A stretch of 64,000 bases of DNA from positions 4,397,501 to 4,461,500 of the forward strand of contig NC_092575.1 of assembly GCF_037975245.1 (NCBI RefSeq). Direction: 5' to 3'. Made by a program: the position numbers and the translations under genes. The DNA is from Apostichopus japonicus (taxonomy: Eukaryota > Echinodermata > Holothuroidea > Aspidochirotida > Stichopodidae). Below the pieces are notes generated by a model that was not told the origin of the DNA, ran no database searches, and saw only the letters and a list, made by a program, of their open reading frames with translations. Each line of letters begins with the position of its first letter. Position 1 is the first letter of the stretch. Positions 31,268 to 44,645 of the stretch are shown here, one piece after another.

Positions 31268-34200
31268 GCTGCTTCTTCTTTAAACATCAACATAACTCTT
31301 TCATGAATGTTATTACTTCCTAACATTAAAGGTTACCTTTAAAATGTTTATCTTTTCACAAGAATGATATATTACTGCACAAAACACAGAGCACCGCTTT
31401 CATAATTTGTGGTAAATGATTAACAAACAACTATAAAACTGTAATATTTGACATAATCTCCCCTTTAATAAGTATTTGCTCTGCTACTGTAGTACAGTAC
31501 TTTCAGGTTATTTATTTTTCTTTGTGAATTACTACTTTGATCAACAAGCTTTGTTCTTTCTAGTATTCATCATATTGTACATATGTACTAATATATATGT
31601 ACAGCATACTAATTTTAGTATACCAGACACCTGTACACATTGTCTTTTGTCTACACATAATTTTGAAATTGAACTGAATTTAAAAAATTCCTGAAAATTT
31701 TGACAAATGTCTCCATTTTAATTTTTTTATATTTTTTTTTATATACATACAGTACATAGTTCGCACGCATGCATTTTGTCTCTTTTCATCAGGGTACCTG
31801 TCATGCAATATTGGAGTTTTCCTCAAGTGTGTGATGTAATATGTTCATCTTATGACAGTAGAGAGGACCAACGTAGAAAAGTATAAGGACAGCTATTGGA
31901 ACCAGTCCAAATTACTGATTAAAGAAAACACCCTTTTGCACTGAACTGAGAAAATTGGAGACTTGGCAAACTGCCAAGAGATTTGAACATGAAACAGACT
32001 TATGTAAACACCAACATAAATATAGCGAAACCGTGACAGATTTTTACGTTTCCAATCCAGTAAATTTGTGATATATATAGAACTTAATGTACAGTAGTAC
32101 TGCTGGCTATGCAGTGGAGCGAGTGCACACAATATCAAAGGTGGGGGAGGGGGGTCCAAATTCTAATTTCCATCGACTGATTTAAGTATATATAGGAACA
32201 ATGCTTTAGTGGAAGGGCCATGCATGCAGATGCGAATGAAGGATATTATAAGAGGGGTATATCCCTTGGTTCACTGAAGTAGATTCCAATGTACAGTATG
32301 TTGGGGGGGGGGGCAGATGTTGGGTCCTCCTACAGAAAAATTAAAAGTGTTTACATCAAATGGTACATTCTGAAACATATTTAGACCATAAAGTAGGTCT
32401 ATAACTGTATATATCTATAAAACACAAAGTTGTCCTAATAAATATATTCATGATTTGTTTGTTGTGAGGTTGAATAGGGTAGTGTGCAGTACACTCATAT
32501 GCAGCAGGACTGATCTAACATTTTTCTGCATGCAAACTTACTGTATACTAATCTATAACCTTAGGCTCGTACTATTCGAGTACTTGGCCGTATTTCAGCT
32601 AACCTGACGACACTTTACAGTTGATATAGCTTCCAATGATATATATACATTCAAAGAAACAAGAGAAACACAGCAGCCATCTCGACAAAGATTTAATTTA
32701 TGATTTCTGCTGTCAGTGGGAAGTTTGGGAAAAAAATACTGTAAGGTGCAACATCTTCATTATTAAAGGACGAGACGGCTACTAATAGATTTTAAACAGT
32801 AGGTGTGGTCTGAAAGCCGTCGTATCCTGCGTAAGGTACGTACGATTAGGGAGCCAATTTATCAACAATTTGCTACTAGTGTCAATGTGCTCTATGTTCT
32901 ATTGACAACCAGACACTGATCCCTTAAGGCCCACAGAAACAGTCAAGTACTGAAATGTTTATTAAAGGGATCCTAAAATTGATAGAAACATGCTCAAGTT
33001 GTCATGATGCTTAAAAAGTACAAATTACAGTATTAAATACACATTATTCTTTTGTCAGACAGTCTTGCAATTAAAATTATATGCACATTTTCATGATATA
33101 TTTCGGTCTTGTGAGAACCTTTTGCAAACCCAAAAAGTTGTCTCAGGGGTTCAAATATGGGTATTGACGAATGACGATATTTACACCTGCCCTACTGTAT
33201 ATGCACGTCGATCTATCCAATTTGGGTTAACTGCCCAAGTTAGGTGTTGAGTGCAAAAACAGTATGACTAGGTTAAAATTGCCGACAGGTTAGACGCCAA
33301 TATCCCTGTTGCTATAGTGATATAAGTTGCAAAAGTCACGACACTAATACAATGACTGGGCACCAATTCATCAAGGGATATATACACACTTCCATCTGTT
33401 TCAGTTTGTATACTACAGTCCCTTTAATGGATTGGAGTAGAGAATATATACTGAAGAACATCGAGAATTTTCACAGTGGAGCAACTTAACCCTGACAGTA
33501 CAGCCAACATGTTTCCTGCGTACCTTTATTTCTCTCATTTTCTCCCGTCTTTTTTTTGTTTTTTAGCCATATTTCTTACAAGAGAGAGCACATCCTTCAA
33601 GAAAAAGGAGAGGCACAGCAATCCCATCCCGATTAACTCCAGGTAGCTTCAATTTCCTCGAGGTGCACTTCACAATCAAACGTTACAGCTGTGCGGTAAT
33701 ATGTATACTGTTGAAAATCCCAATTTCTCGCAGGACTCCCACTCCATAAGGTTCAAGCGAGAGTTAAAGGATGTTGGGAAGATATGGATAATTTTGAGAA
33801 TTTGAAGACATGGTTTATTGTCAAAAGGTCTTACTACGTATAAGATCTATTAATATAGATATAGCATATATATAGCATATAAGATGTGAAGTTCAACAGT
33901 GCAACAGGCAATTCATCGTGCAGGCAAAGGAAATGAATATTCATGGATTGAGAAATTCAGCAAGGTTTGCCACTTTGGGAAAAAAAACGATATAATTTGG
34001 TTGCCACCTTTGCAGCTATATTCACACAAAACATAACACGAAAGGTGTAAAAAGAAGAAAGAAAAACAAGGAGCTTTCCTCTGATCCAACTGAGATACAT
34101 CAATACACCACCCTGCTCCCTCCCTGTAGCTATTGTCCCACAAAACTATACCAAGACATTATGTTATTAAGGTATACACATTATAAAAACATGTCTAAAA

Positions 34201-35611
34201 CATGAAATGTTTTATCCTAGATTTATTGCTTTCCTAGATCTTGTTTACATTTGGGAATGCAAGGTAGACCAGGCCCGTCAGTGTTTTCCTCAGCTGACAC
34301 TCGATTTGGACATCTGAGACTGAATGGTGAGTGGACCAATGTGGAATCATTGAGAGAGCGTTAACCCTACTGCAACAAGGTCACATGCATGATGGTTTAT
34401 AGATAAAGTACAGTAGGTAGCGATAGCACTATAGTGCACCTGCCTTTAGACTCGCACTGGTATGTGTTTATCCGCGAAAGTGGCTAACAAAACACAAGTA
34501 CCAAAAGATCTCTGGTCGGGTATGATCCCCTAAGCATTCACACTACTCTTGATCCTCCTCTAGGGGGTCAAGTTCTTGCCCAAATGGGGGATCATGATTA
34601 CGGGGGTCTGTTCCTGAGTATGCGTATACATATCGCTCACACTACAAGGTTGATCGCCCTTGTAGTATCATACCACAGCCCTCCGCCACCCCCCCCCCTT
34701 CACCATCTCCTTCTGGAATTAATGTAAAAGTAGATGTCTTTTTACTCATGTGAATACTGTACCTTGATCCAATGTGCTCAACAGCTGTGCTTGGCAGTTA
34801 CAGTAATAACTTTGATTCCCTATAGTGCTACACACATGCTACGGATTAAGTTCCTAGCAATATTTCTCTCATTTTGGATTTCAAAATCCATCCATTCCCG
34901 GAAATTTCTATTTACTTTAAGGATCCTGAGATAGAGCGACATGGAATTGAGAAGAATGTTAACATACTTCCTGGGCCACATTCCCATTCAGGAAAGAGTA
35001 ATTTCCTTTCTTTTATGTTTCCTCAAGATTATAACGTGTCACATGTCAATGTCCTCGCGGGTTTTAACATGGATTCTAGGATGCATGGTATTGTGGCATA
35101 TAATGTATGTTTTTCTCTTTCTTCTGGTTCTGTATAACATGTGACTGATCATAATTAGCAATGGATCAGTGCTATGATACATGTACGTTGACTTTGTGTT
35201 TAGCATATATATATACTCAAAAATCCCACGACAGGATTTCAAGAACTAAATCAATCTGGGATGCTTCCATATTACTTAATAAATTATCACCACAGTTGGT
35301 GTGAACAAAACTTTCATTCCAAACTCCAATACTGTAGGTAGGAAGCCTATGGTGTCAAGAAATTTGGTCATTGAAGGGGAGTGGGGGAGGGAGAGTGTGG
35401 TGACAAGAAAGAGAGTCATGGAGGGGGAAGCACAGGGAAAAGGTGCAAAAACTTTTGTTAGGTTAGATTGGAATACAGTGCACGTGTGTTGATGTGGGAT
35501 AGCCTGTTTTGAAACATAATAATGTTGTTGTTAGGAGACGGGTTAGTGTATACTATGTATGGGTAAACTACATGAAGCCTGGAGTATGCAGTTACTATTC
35601 AGTCTATACGG

Positions 35612-35690
35612 ACAGTCCATGGACGGACAGTGTCTATGGACAGACAGTGTCTATGGACGTCAATCTCTGGAAGGACAGATGGACAGTCTA
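35612..35690. repeat. Short tandem repeat, about 18-bp unit (GGACAGTGTCTATGGACA)
   Basis: GGACAGTGTCTATGGACA recurs directly, with degenerate half copies (GGACAGTCCATGGAC, GGACAGATGGACAGTC, TGACAGTCTA) on both sides. The unit is partly palindromic through its GGACA/TGTC ends. No coding role is seen. Confidence 0.75.
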
Positions 35691-37236
35691 CTGACAGTCT
35701 ATAGCTTTGCTATAACCAAGCACTTCTGCTCTAGAGTCAAACTTCTGTCCTTCTAAACAGGAGAAAATTGCTTATCAAAATGGCATCTACTTAGATACTG
35801 TACTGTACTGTACCTCAGGGAGCCAAACACTTCTGTTAGAAAAATATGCTGTGACCAATTCTCTATTAGAGAGAAACCAAACTTATGAAGAAACTGTGAT
35901 ATGCATACCACTACATACTGTAGCAAGTACATAACACCCATTAGGTGTCACATACGTACAGTAAACCAAAATAATAAAACCAATCCTGAAAAGAATTTAC
36001 CTAAATAATTACAGAGCTCTACAAGTACAATCCACTTTTATACAGTAAAGCACACAGAGATCTCTCCTGTTATGGAAACCAATTTGAGACCTCCTAAACC
36101 AGTTCAATTCATAAACGAATTTTATATCAAACTACTGTACTTGCTGAAGTCAATGCCTACAGTACACCACTATATCAGGACAGATGTTAAAATATCCAAT
36201 TTCTCACCAAACATTATTCTCCTACCAGCTTATTTTTTACTCTACATTGTGTTTTCAGAGCAAAACAGTCTTGCAGCACATTGTGGTAGACAAAAACCCT
36301 ACAAAGGCTGAAGTGACAAAGAAGACTCTCACAGTGAATGATATATTATGCATGTACCTGTACATGTTAATTGTATACATACACATCGAAGCCTACATTG
36401 TGCTGTTTCCGTAATCTAACCCTCATGTAGCCGTATGTATGTACTGTATGTAGAAAGAATAATGAAATACGCCCTGGGAATCACATGCATGCATTGCAAA
36501 AGAGACATTGCAATTTTTTACCGGTCTTAACAAGTCATTATGTGGAAAACGTAACCGTGTGTAACAGTGAAATAAGAAAAGCTACGTCGAATCAAAGAAA
36601 CTAGTGATATACTGTATATACCTGATAGCTGTTTGGCACTCGAGTATGGAGTTGGAAGTCGTAATATGAATAATGAGGAGTGGATTAATGAATAGAAATC
36701 ATTTCAGTTCTCAGGAAGACCTGTGGGAAATGTATAATATCGTGAGTTTATATTCAAGACAATATATGTAGCAAGTTTTTTTGCCAACTGCATGATGCCC
36801 AGCAACTCGGAGGAGCATGTGAAGTAAAATATCGAAAGCATACTGACGGGTTATTGCTGGTTACATACTGTACATGTATGGAAAGTAATAGTGAAATGTG
36901 AATTTCTGATCACTGCTGACGTATTATACATAGTTTTAACTTTCAACAATATGACATGTTCAATCAAAAAAGTACAAGAGCAAAATATTCAATTTTACTG
37001 TACATATATAGTTTTCACAATAAATAAGCAGCTACTGTAAATATAAGCATAATTATGACAATCTAGCTAGCTACATTTCAAAACCATAAATAGCCTATAG
37101 ACCTACTCTACTGTATACATACATTGAATCTTTTCCTAGATGATGTGAGCCTAATTTGCATATATGCAAATCAAAGAATTCTGGGTAACATAAATGAGTA
37201 AAGTCATGATGCTAATTGAAAGCAAGGCCAATTCCC

Positions 37237-37345
37237 TCATCCTATTCCCTTCCATTCTCTTCCATTCTCTTCCATTCTCTCCAATTCTCTTCCATTCTCA
37301 TCCATTCCCTTCCATTCTCTCCCATTCCCTCCCATTCTTTCTAGA
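37237..37345. repeat. Minisatellite of 11-bp units (TTCCATTCTCT)
   Basis: About nine to ten copies of TTCCATTCTCT with CCT/CTC and ATCC variants. The transcript of the minus strand is GA-rich, giving the artefactual NGREWKGM-type open frame at 37237-37425. Not coding. Confidence 0.9.
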
Positions 37346-40300
37346 TCCCACACCCTAACATTCACTTTACTTTTCATGGCATAAAATAGCCTGTTTGATG
37401 CAAATAAATCCAGTATCCTATTCATAAGGGGAATTAAGAAGTATGTTTTATTTCCATTGTAGCCACCTTCCCCAATCTAATTTCCTTATATCCATCAGTG
37501 CTGACAATTCATGACGCCAGAAGCTATCCCTTTGATCACTTACCCCTCCCAAAGATCCCCCACTTGCTCCATCTAATAACATTAGAAAAGTTTACCATTC
37601 ACTGGTAAATGTTCTGTAAATATCCCATAAATAACCTGCTCCTGCCCCTTCCCCAGTCCTCCCCACCACCCAAAGCACAGCTCCATCTCACAATTTATAA
37701 CTTTGACTTTATTCACTGTTAATCAATGTGTGACAGAGTATCCTAGATATTTAAACAGGCTGTTAATACATAACCTTCACTTCAAAATCCCTTAAATTAT
37801 CACCGACAAAAGCAACTCATATCCATCTCCATCTCCTATTAACTGTACATGTACATATAAAGTTCTATAATATGCCATCCATGTACACGTTTTTTAATAT
37901 ACAGTTATTACATAGCTGCTGCACAGTATATGTACATAAAATATACCTCGCCTACCTAGCTGTATCAAGGCACATAATAATGTCGGTTCTATGTCCAAAA
38001 AAAATTAAAACTCAAGTTGACAGTGACAGTCTGGCTATGTCCTTCAATGTTATTGATTTATTCAAGTGAATGCAACATTGACACTATATAAAGGTACAGT
38101 AGGCATTTCTTCAAACAAACACAAAAATTGTAGGTATATAGTAAATAATATATAGACATATTGCTTGAAACATCGATCAAGCTGTGTACCTATACAGTAT
38201 TATGTATGCTCACTGCAAGACCCACATGTCTACATAGTACGTGGGAGAAATTGTACTGGAAAGTCACTGTATTCAGGGTAAATTTTTAAGGATTTTTTCC
38301 TCTTTTCTGGTTGTCCCCGTGCACGGATAATCAGGCCCCACTTTTTGGCTGTACGTCCAAATAGGATATTTGGTTGTCCGAATAAATGTATCAAAATTAA
38401 GAAAGACTGATCAATACATGTACACAGTAGGAGAGATGTGTAGGTTCACATGGTGAATAGAACACCAGCTTTTGAAAGGTAATATCATTTTTTGGGTGGA
38501 TCATGGACCTACAGTACAGTACCTCCACATTGATGGAGGGTGATAAAAATTTACCATTTTACCTATTTGGGGTTGGTTACAATGCAATCAATTTGACGTA
38601 AATAACGTTGATATTTTTTATTGGAAATTTGGTCTTCTGCGGCGATCATTGAAAATTTGCCCTGGTATTATTAAGGAAACAATTAAAGGCAGCTGTAGGT
38701 CATAATGACACTATTAGTTGGCACTGCGAATATCTTTAAAATCCTTGACAAAGAGGGAAGTACAGTAGTTCAAATGAATATGATATATCTTCTCACTGGG
38801 TATATCACTATCTACTGTGCACATTAAATGTGTAATATAGCTCATACTGTATGAAGACTTGATTTGAAGAAAATTGTTGAAAAAAATTGTTACCAATTTT
38901 GCTATTAAATATCAAGATTGATAGATTTAAGCAATTTAAGGCCAAACCTTTCTCGACAAACCAATCAAGTGTAATGATACAGGATGTTTGGAAAGTAACA
39001 TTTTCTGATTACTGTCACACGTCACATGTCACACGTCACATGTCACATACCTCTAGCACACTGCAAACAGGAAACATATCATCAGGTTTTCACATTTTAT
39101 TTCTGCAGATTGCAAAAACAGATCGATTGCTAAAAACACTGTAAAACTAAGGATTCAGTTATTCAATCCGTCAAAACATTTCATTTCTTAAATATGATTA
39201 TAATTAAAGTTTCTAGTGAGAGCAATTATAGTTAATGTTAATTACATACATAAATCAACCACATTTTCAAAGGAAACTTTTAATGGCTTGTCAAATATAG
39301 TTTAAACAACAGAATTTAATATCATAATTGTTTAGACAAACAACCACATAATTTTCTAGACCAAAGAAAATCCACGGACAGTAGAATGAAATACATGTGC
39401 CAGCTGCGATTCGGAAAATTAAAAATTTTGAGATAATTTCATGTGTGTGTAATAGCTACTTCTATATTTCTATATATGGTAGATTAGGGAGGATAGAGGG
39501 TGGTGACCTTACAGAGGATCATTGATGGGGGAGGGTTGGGGGAGGGGAGTGCAGGGAATAAAGATATGAAGTCAATAATTTACATCCTCCAATTAATATC
39601 TCTCCTCTATACAATATCAGGAAATAATTAAGCATTCACATTTTGTGTACAGTAGCTGTTTTTTGGTTTATGAATTTTATCACATTACACGGTCATCAAA
39701 TATTAAAAATGTGTGATTATAGATGTCTACAGTATATAGAAAAGCTTTGCTTTATTCTGAATTTGTTTTAGTAATTTGCTGATTTTGTGGTACCAGATAC
39801 ATCATTAATTGTAAGACAATTGATATGAACAGATCTTCTTCCTGCTTAGAATATGCTGTAACTTTAAAGTCCAATTACTTACAGTACATTTAAATACGCA
39901 ACTTTAAGTAGACCAGTTTACATTGCATATATATTAATCATACACACGCAAACATTGTCCTCAATCAACCACAGTATTAATCTCTCCATTTTTACACGTT
40001 TGTACGAGTATCTCAGGATGTTGGTTTGTCAATTTTTAACCTCAAAACTGTAAAACTGTAAACGATGAGTCACGCAAAACTATGCATCATTGCTGCAACA
40101 TTCAGATGTACAGTACATGGGAGTAAACAGCTTGATGTATATAATTCTGTGCATCCAAATCTTTGCAAATTGGAATGGAGGCTTCAGAAGTGTACATTGT
40201 ACCTGTTACATCCACATAGCTTAAACAAATATATTACTCTTTACTAGATGATGATGTGTACCAAAGCAGTTACACAGCTGCTTTTGTACAAAGGGTACAG

Positions 40301-40384
40301 TACAAATAATGAGGCTCATGCACACAAGAGCTAATATTAAGGAACAATGCATCTATGGCTTGCAATAATCTATCTAGATATTAA
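37346..40384. other. No gene recognised
   Basis: AT-rich DNA without a supported exon. It includes a heptamer array (39014-39048) and a degenerate partial copy of the dispersed repeat head near 39490-39530 (GAGGGTGGTGACCTTACAGAGG). No RNA gene was recognised. Confidence 0.55.
39014..39048. repeat. Heptamer tandem array GTCACAY x5
   Basis: Five exact 7-base units alternate GTCACAC, GTCACAT, GTCACAC, GTCACAT, GTCACAT. A related CACGTCA/TGACGTG content makes it a possible bZIP or nuclear-factor landing site, but that is guesswork. Confidence 0.9.
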
Positions 40385-40610
40385 AAACAACAATGTTGCT
40401 ATGGTGATACTGATCAATCTGTTACATTTCCACATGACCAACCGACTGATCCAATGTATGCCGTTGCTATGGTAACGATGAACAAACTATTTTTACACAT
40501 ATAACACATGACCAATTGATTCAATGTATGTCATTGCTATGGTAACACTGATCAATCTATGATACATAAATAACACTGTATGTAACATACATATCACGAA
40601 ATGCATTACA
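40385..40610. repeat. Three-copy 70-bp repeat carrying X-box-like palindromes
   Basis: Three diverged units, spaced 68 to 70 bases, each contain a TTGCTATGGT core: GTTGCTATGGTGAT at 40395-40408, GTTGCTATGGTAAC at 40463-40476 and ATTGCTATGGTAAC at 40533-40546. Each is followed by ACTGATCAATCT- or ACACATGACCAA-type sequence shared between units. The second copy is an imperfect 14-base palindrome close to the RFX X-box consensus (GTTGCCATGGCAAC). RFX factors control ciliary genes (established). Function here is unknown; it may be just the sequence of a tandem repeat. Confidence 0.75.
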
Positions 40611-41620
40611 ATGCAACCATATCTATATTGAACTTAATACTCAAATTTTCTTTCCCCCGATCATCTTTCTACCCTTTATACATTTGAATTTGAGAATACT
40701 CTTATTTTTTTACCCATATATGACAATTTTCCAGAGCTGGTTGATCAACAAAATGAGGCTCTTGCTACCTTCAGGGAATATTACAGTATGACACAAAGTC
40801 ATCCCAGAAATGGCAGCCAGCAATTAAATCCTGCCATTTTCTCTTAGCGACAGGCTACAACAAACCTTTAAAGACGTACTGTATAATTTAGTACCATACA
40901 GCACAGGGATTTTGCTCTCTGATATTTTTATATTAAACTTACCGAACGTTTGAAGACTTACTATATATTACAGTATATATCAGTCATTTTAAATATTTGG
41001 TCGCAAACTAAGGTAAATCGCTCGCTCTTTTGAAAATGTAAATTAAAATCGGTATCGTTTGATTGGTGCTGTATATTTTATTCATTTCTCTAGAGCGTGT
41101 GTGCTGTTTTATGGAGTTGTTACTGATGTACAGTATTGGGCTTATAGTCATTACTTTATAGTTTAAGGGTCAATTTTATGGAATAAACTGATACATATAT
41201 TTGGAGGGCATTTTTCTTTTTTTGCATCCATCAAAATGGGGATTTTCCCTTGCTAGTGGGATAGCATCTAAATTATTAGTTATGCATTCATACTATTTAT
41301 GCAATTAAAGACAATCAACTGAGATGAGAAGAAAACGTGCGGACAATATAATCACATAACCCAAAGAAGAAAAACAAAGGGCTATTGAGGAATGAGGAAG
41401 GAAACAAATGTCTGCGAAATAAGATACAAGGAACAATACATAAATATGTTTGCAACCTGCGAAGTGAAACGTTTGCACAATTTAATGGATATAATAATTT
41501 AACGGTTATATCCCTTTTTATGACGTAGCAAGCAGTGACTATGACATTTCTTTGCATTTGCCCTGATGTTAATAACAATATATAAGGGGACTAAAGTGAC
41601 CATTTGTATTCATTCTTGAG

Positions 41621-41665
41621 GTAGATGGCAGAAGTGCAGTATTAGTGAGAAGACATGTAAGCCAG
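41621..41665 (+). repeat. Dispersed repeat, 3'-tail copy
   Basis: Reads GTAGATGGCAGAAGTGCAGT then ATTAGTGAGAAGACATGTAAGCC. It links the GTAGATGGGA part of the long copy at 25340 with the GTGCAGT-AGAAGACAGGTAAG tail of the short copies, showing they are one family. The donor-like core is changed to CATGTAAG. Confidence 0.6.
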
Positions 41666-41989
41666 TTAAGTTTAATCATTAATGAACTGAACGTTAATAA
41701 TGGTACACATTGCCAGTACTCTTACAACATTAACGAAACTCAATTTCCAACAAACGGTTAAAAAGAAAGATGTAAATTCTGTTCTGGACACATTGTTCAT
41801 CTTCTTTGGATGTATTCACCCTTTCAACGTAATGGGCACTGTGTCAAACGTAGGATGCTGAGGGGGGCTGAGGGGGGCTGCAGCATGATTGCAGCCAAGC
41901 TGCATAGGAGAACATAATCTTTTGTGCTGAACAGTGTTCCTACAAATAGGCAGAGCTGGTGTGGCGAGATGCTGCCTATTATTCGATAT

Positions 41990-42140
41990 TGATTCAGCAT
42001 GTATGGAGCATTGTAAAATGCAATACTGTAATGCGCTATTGCGCTGCTGTGCGGTTATGCGTAAACTAATAGCTAATAGCTGATGCGCTATTGCGCTACT
42101 GTAGTGCGCTATTGTAAAATGCGCTAAAATTTGCGCTATT
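41990..42140. repeat. Cluster of TGCGCTATT repeats
   Basis: TGCGCTATT or a close variant occurs repeatedly at irregular spacing (near 42031, 42082, 42103, 42118, 42131), mixed with GCGCTGCTGTGCGG and TAATAGCTAATAGCT. It is unusual for its CpG and GCGC content in AT-rich surroundings. No gene or known element was recognised. Confidence 0.65.
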
Positions 42141-43639
42141 TTGAACTGATGTGACAGACAAATGTTCTTTGTATCACATAGAAGACCAAAGGTGTTTTGA
42201 TATGATATGGAAACATCCAGAAATATAAAATACTTCTAAATTTGCCATGTAGGGAAGGACGACATCATTGATTGTTTGGGCGCACTAACAGCAGTATCTT
42301 CTGCAGGTTTTGCAGGCATGTGTTCATAGTTTCAACCTATGAACAAGCATCAACAACATACTCCGCTGTCCTATGTGTCGCCATGCTTCGCATAGCAACC
42401 AAGCTAACGTCTGCTTTTCTGTAAATGGAGTGCTGACAAATTGCCAAATAGGTGGAATGAATAGATAGATATCAAAAAGCATTCGTTGGAGGGGACACGG
42501 AGCTAAAAGGGAGCGACGAAAATTCGAACGGTAAAATTGCAATTTAATTCACTCTAATAACGATAAAGAACACACACAGAGAGTTGCGAGGAGGCAGACG
42601 AATGAGGAAACGTAGGCAATTTTTCTCAACAGGTATCGTTCCTCCTCCTAAAATGATCTAAGATGCCGACCACATGAATTTCTTGCTATCTTTTTGTTTT
42701 GTTTTTTTTGGTGAAATCCACAGAGACCCTTTCGAAATTACTTTGCACGTCAAATTTACCTAAAAAGACAAGAAACTTGACGACCGTCAACCTGGGAGCT
42801 TTTTGCTTTTCTTATCTCTTTTACTTATTTCTTTTTTTCTTTCTTCTTTCTTTCTTTTCAACTGTATCATTTACTTTCTTTAGAAGACTGCCTAATGGCA
42901 ACACGATACCTCGGCGACAACCAAAACAGCTCAAAATACTCAAAAAGGAAAAAATGTGGAAATTCACTCCAAAAGAGAAATAAATACATGAGGGATAGAA
43001 TTCCTCCCTCTTAGAACAAATTATTTCGAGATCCATATTTATATTGCATTTGGCTAGGTCAAATTTCAATGTTCAGAAGACAAAATTGACGTTGCTGCCA
43101 ACTTTCCCTTGTCACCCAAATTTTCTGGTCGATATTTATAGAACCTATCAAAAGTGATGTTAAATCTAATTTTTGTATTTGGCTTATGGCTCAAGTTTCA
43201 TGAAACCAATCCTGTGTTGCCTTTCTTGCAGTAAAAAAGCTATATACATATATCTTGAGATTGCGTGAGAAATGGGAAAAGATGAATTGAGTATTTCTTC
43301 CACTATTTTTTTTTTTAATTTGCTTTTCCATCTTTCTTGGTCTGGGAAAATTGATGAAAGAAAGTCATGCGGTAACCTTACATTTTTAAATTTTCTTTTT
43401 AAATTTTCAAATATTGTGTGATGTATGTTATTACCAATTGTAAGAAATAAATTTTTTCTAGGATGACTAAACAAATTTTTGAGAAAGGAATATAATCTCA
43501 CAGGTGATGTGGCATGTATGTAAATATATATACAGTATATGGGGCATATGCTTTACATGTTACATTAATATATAACCGTGTCAATTGTTAGAATTGAAGC
43601 AAATGGTTTGATATAAAATCTTGGATAACTATTAAACTG

Positions 43640-43705
43640 TTTGAAGGGAGGGTTTTTTGGGGGGGTGGGGGTGTTTAAGGAGGGGGGTGTTTAAGGTGGG
43701 GGGCT
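43640..43705. repeat. G-rich short tandem repeat (GTGTTTAAGGNGGGGGG)
   Basis: GTGTTTAAGGAGGGGGG and GTGTTTAAGGTGGGGGG are adjacent direct repeats preceded by further G runs. Four or more closely spaced G tracts on the plus strand fit a G-quadruplex-forming region. Confidence 0.8.
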
Positions 43706-43854
43706 GTGGGAGGATTGGTTCCAAGAAATTCCATCAAAATTATACTGTACACAGGGATTGCAATTCAGGTAGGCAGGGATCCTTTAAATTGAATCGGTTA
43801 ACACAATATGAAAAGCAATGACAGTTAGCGCAGTGGATAAGTGCAGTATACCGT

Positions 43855-44420
43855 ATATATACTGTGATGCCGTAGGTCATCTTATATGTCGCCCTCTATT
43901 TGTCGTAGGCTACATTACGTAATTGTTACAGGTCACGTGATGTCTGCTCACCAGCTCAGCTGAAGCAGACCTCAAGAATTGTGACCAGTCTTCGCTCCCG
44001 ATCTGAATCGTTCGGTTCGGTAGTAGCCCTGGCTCCGACCATTGTGGTCGTACTTGTATCTGTCTTGTATTCGTCTTTTATACACTTTTGTACGTATCGT
44101 TATAGGACTCTACTTCGGTATTGAGACCTCGTTTGTGACCATTATCGTTAAGTGCATGTTTTTCTACCTATATTTGAGGGCTTCGTGCCGATGTATTGTT
44201 TGTACCGTGGCTGTTCATAGTAATAGATTGCGAAATCTACACAGCGCTTGTTCTTTACTCGTTTATCTATGTGTTATATCTTTTGCATGTAATAGCGAGA
44301 TTTAAGGCTCGTCGTTTACTAACATACAACCATCCAAGCCGCATTTGTTTCCATACCACCACCAGTCCTCAGCAGGGAATATTTGGACGCCCCAGAATCT
44401 TAGACTGAGTTAGCGTTACA
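43855..44420. other. CpG-containing island of unknown nature, possibly an LTR fragment
   Basis: About 560 bases with more CpG and a more balanced composition than the flanks, including CTTCGCTCCCGATCTGAATC and GTTCGGTTCGGTAGTAGCCC. An 87-codon frame (44042-44305) contains hydrophobic, Cys-rich residues but no motif I recognise. TGTTACAG at 43924 and GTTACA near 44414-44419 could be the ends of a solo LTR, but no target duplication flanks them. A promoter-like island is an alternative. Confidence 0.25.
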
Positions 44421-44645
44421 ATACTGTCTCTTACAGTATTTCAAAGACAGGTGGGTACAATAGTAAATGGAGTGACTCCAAAACATGTCCAGCTGAATTG
44501 GGTGTGTTTGTGAAGAATGCTACAGTTAACCTGTTTTCAATTCAAATAAACATGCACTAAATTGATATCAGCTCAAATCCTACTAGGTTACACTAACCAA
44601 GCTGGCCTTAGTTTACACTGAGCACGTTATGCAGTCTGTTTAGGT

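Larger units (their letters stand above)
29010..37230. other. No gene recognised; repeats and AT-rich DNA
   Basis: Apart from the features listed separately, this stretch shows no supported exon. Scattered ORFs below 105 codons have AT-driven composition. It includes G runs near 29278-29289 and 32304-32313, short direct repeats, and many TACTGTA/TACAGTA words. Confidence 0.55.

Noticed and set aside
35299-35492. Plus-strand frame with EGEWGRESVV/EGEAQGKG repeats
   Set aside because: Purine-rich low-complexity sequence; no splice context or family.
37237-37425. Minus-strand frame with repeated NGREWKGM residues
   Set aside because: Translation of the 11-bp simple repeat, without conserved domain or splice context.
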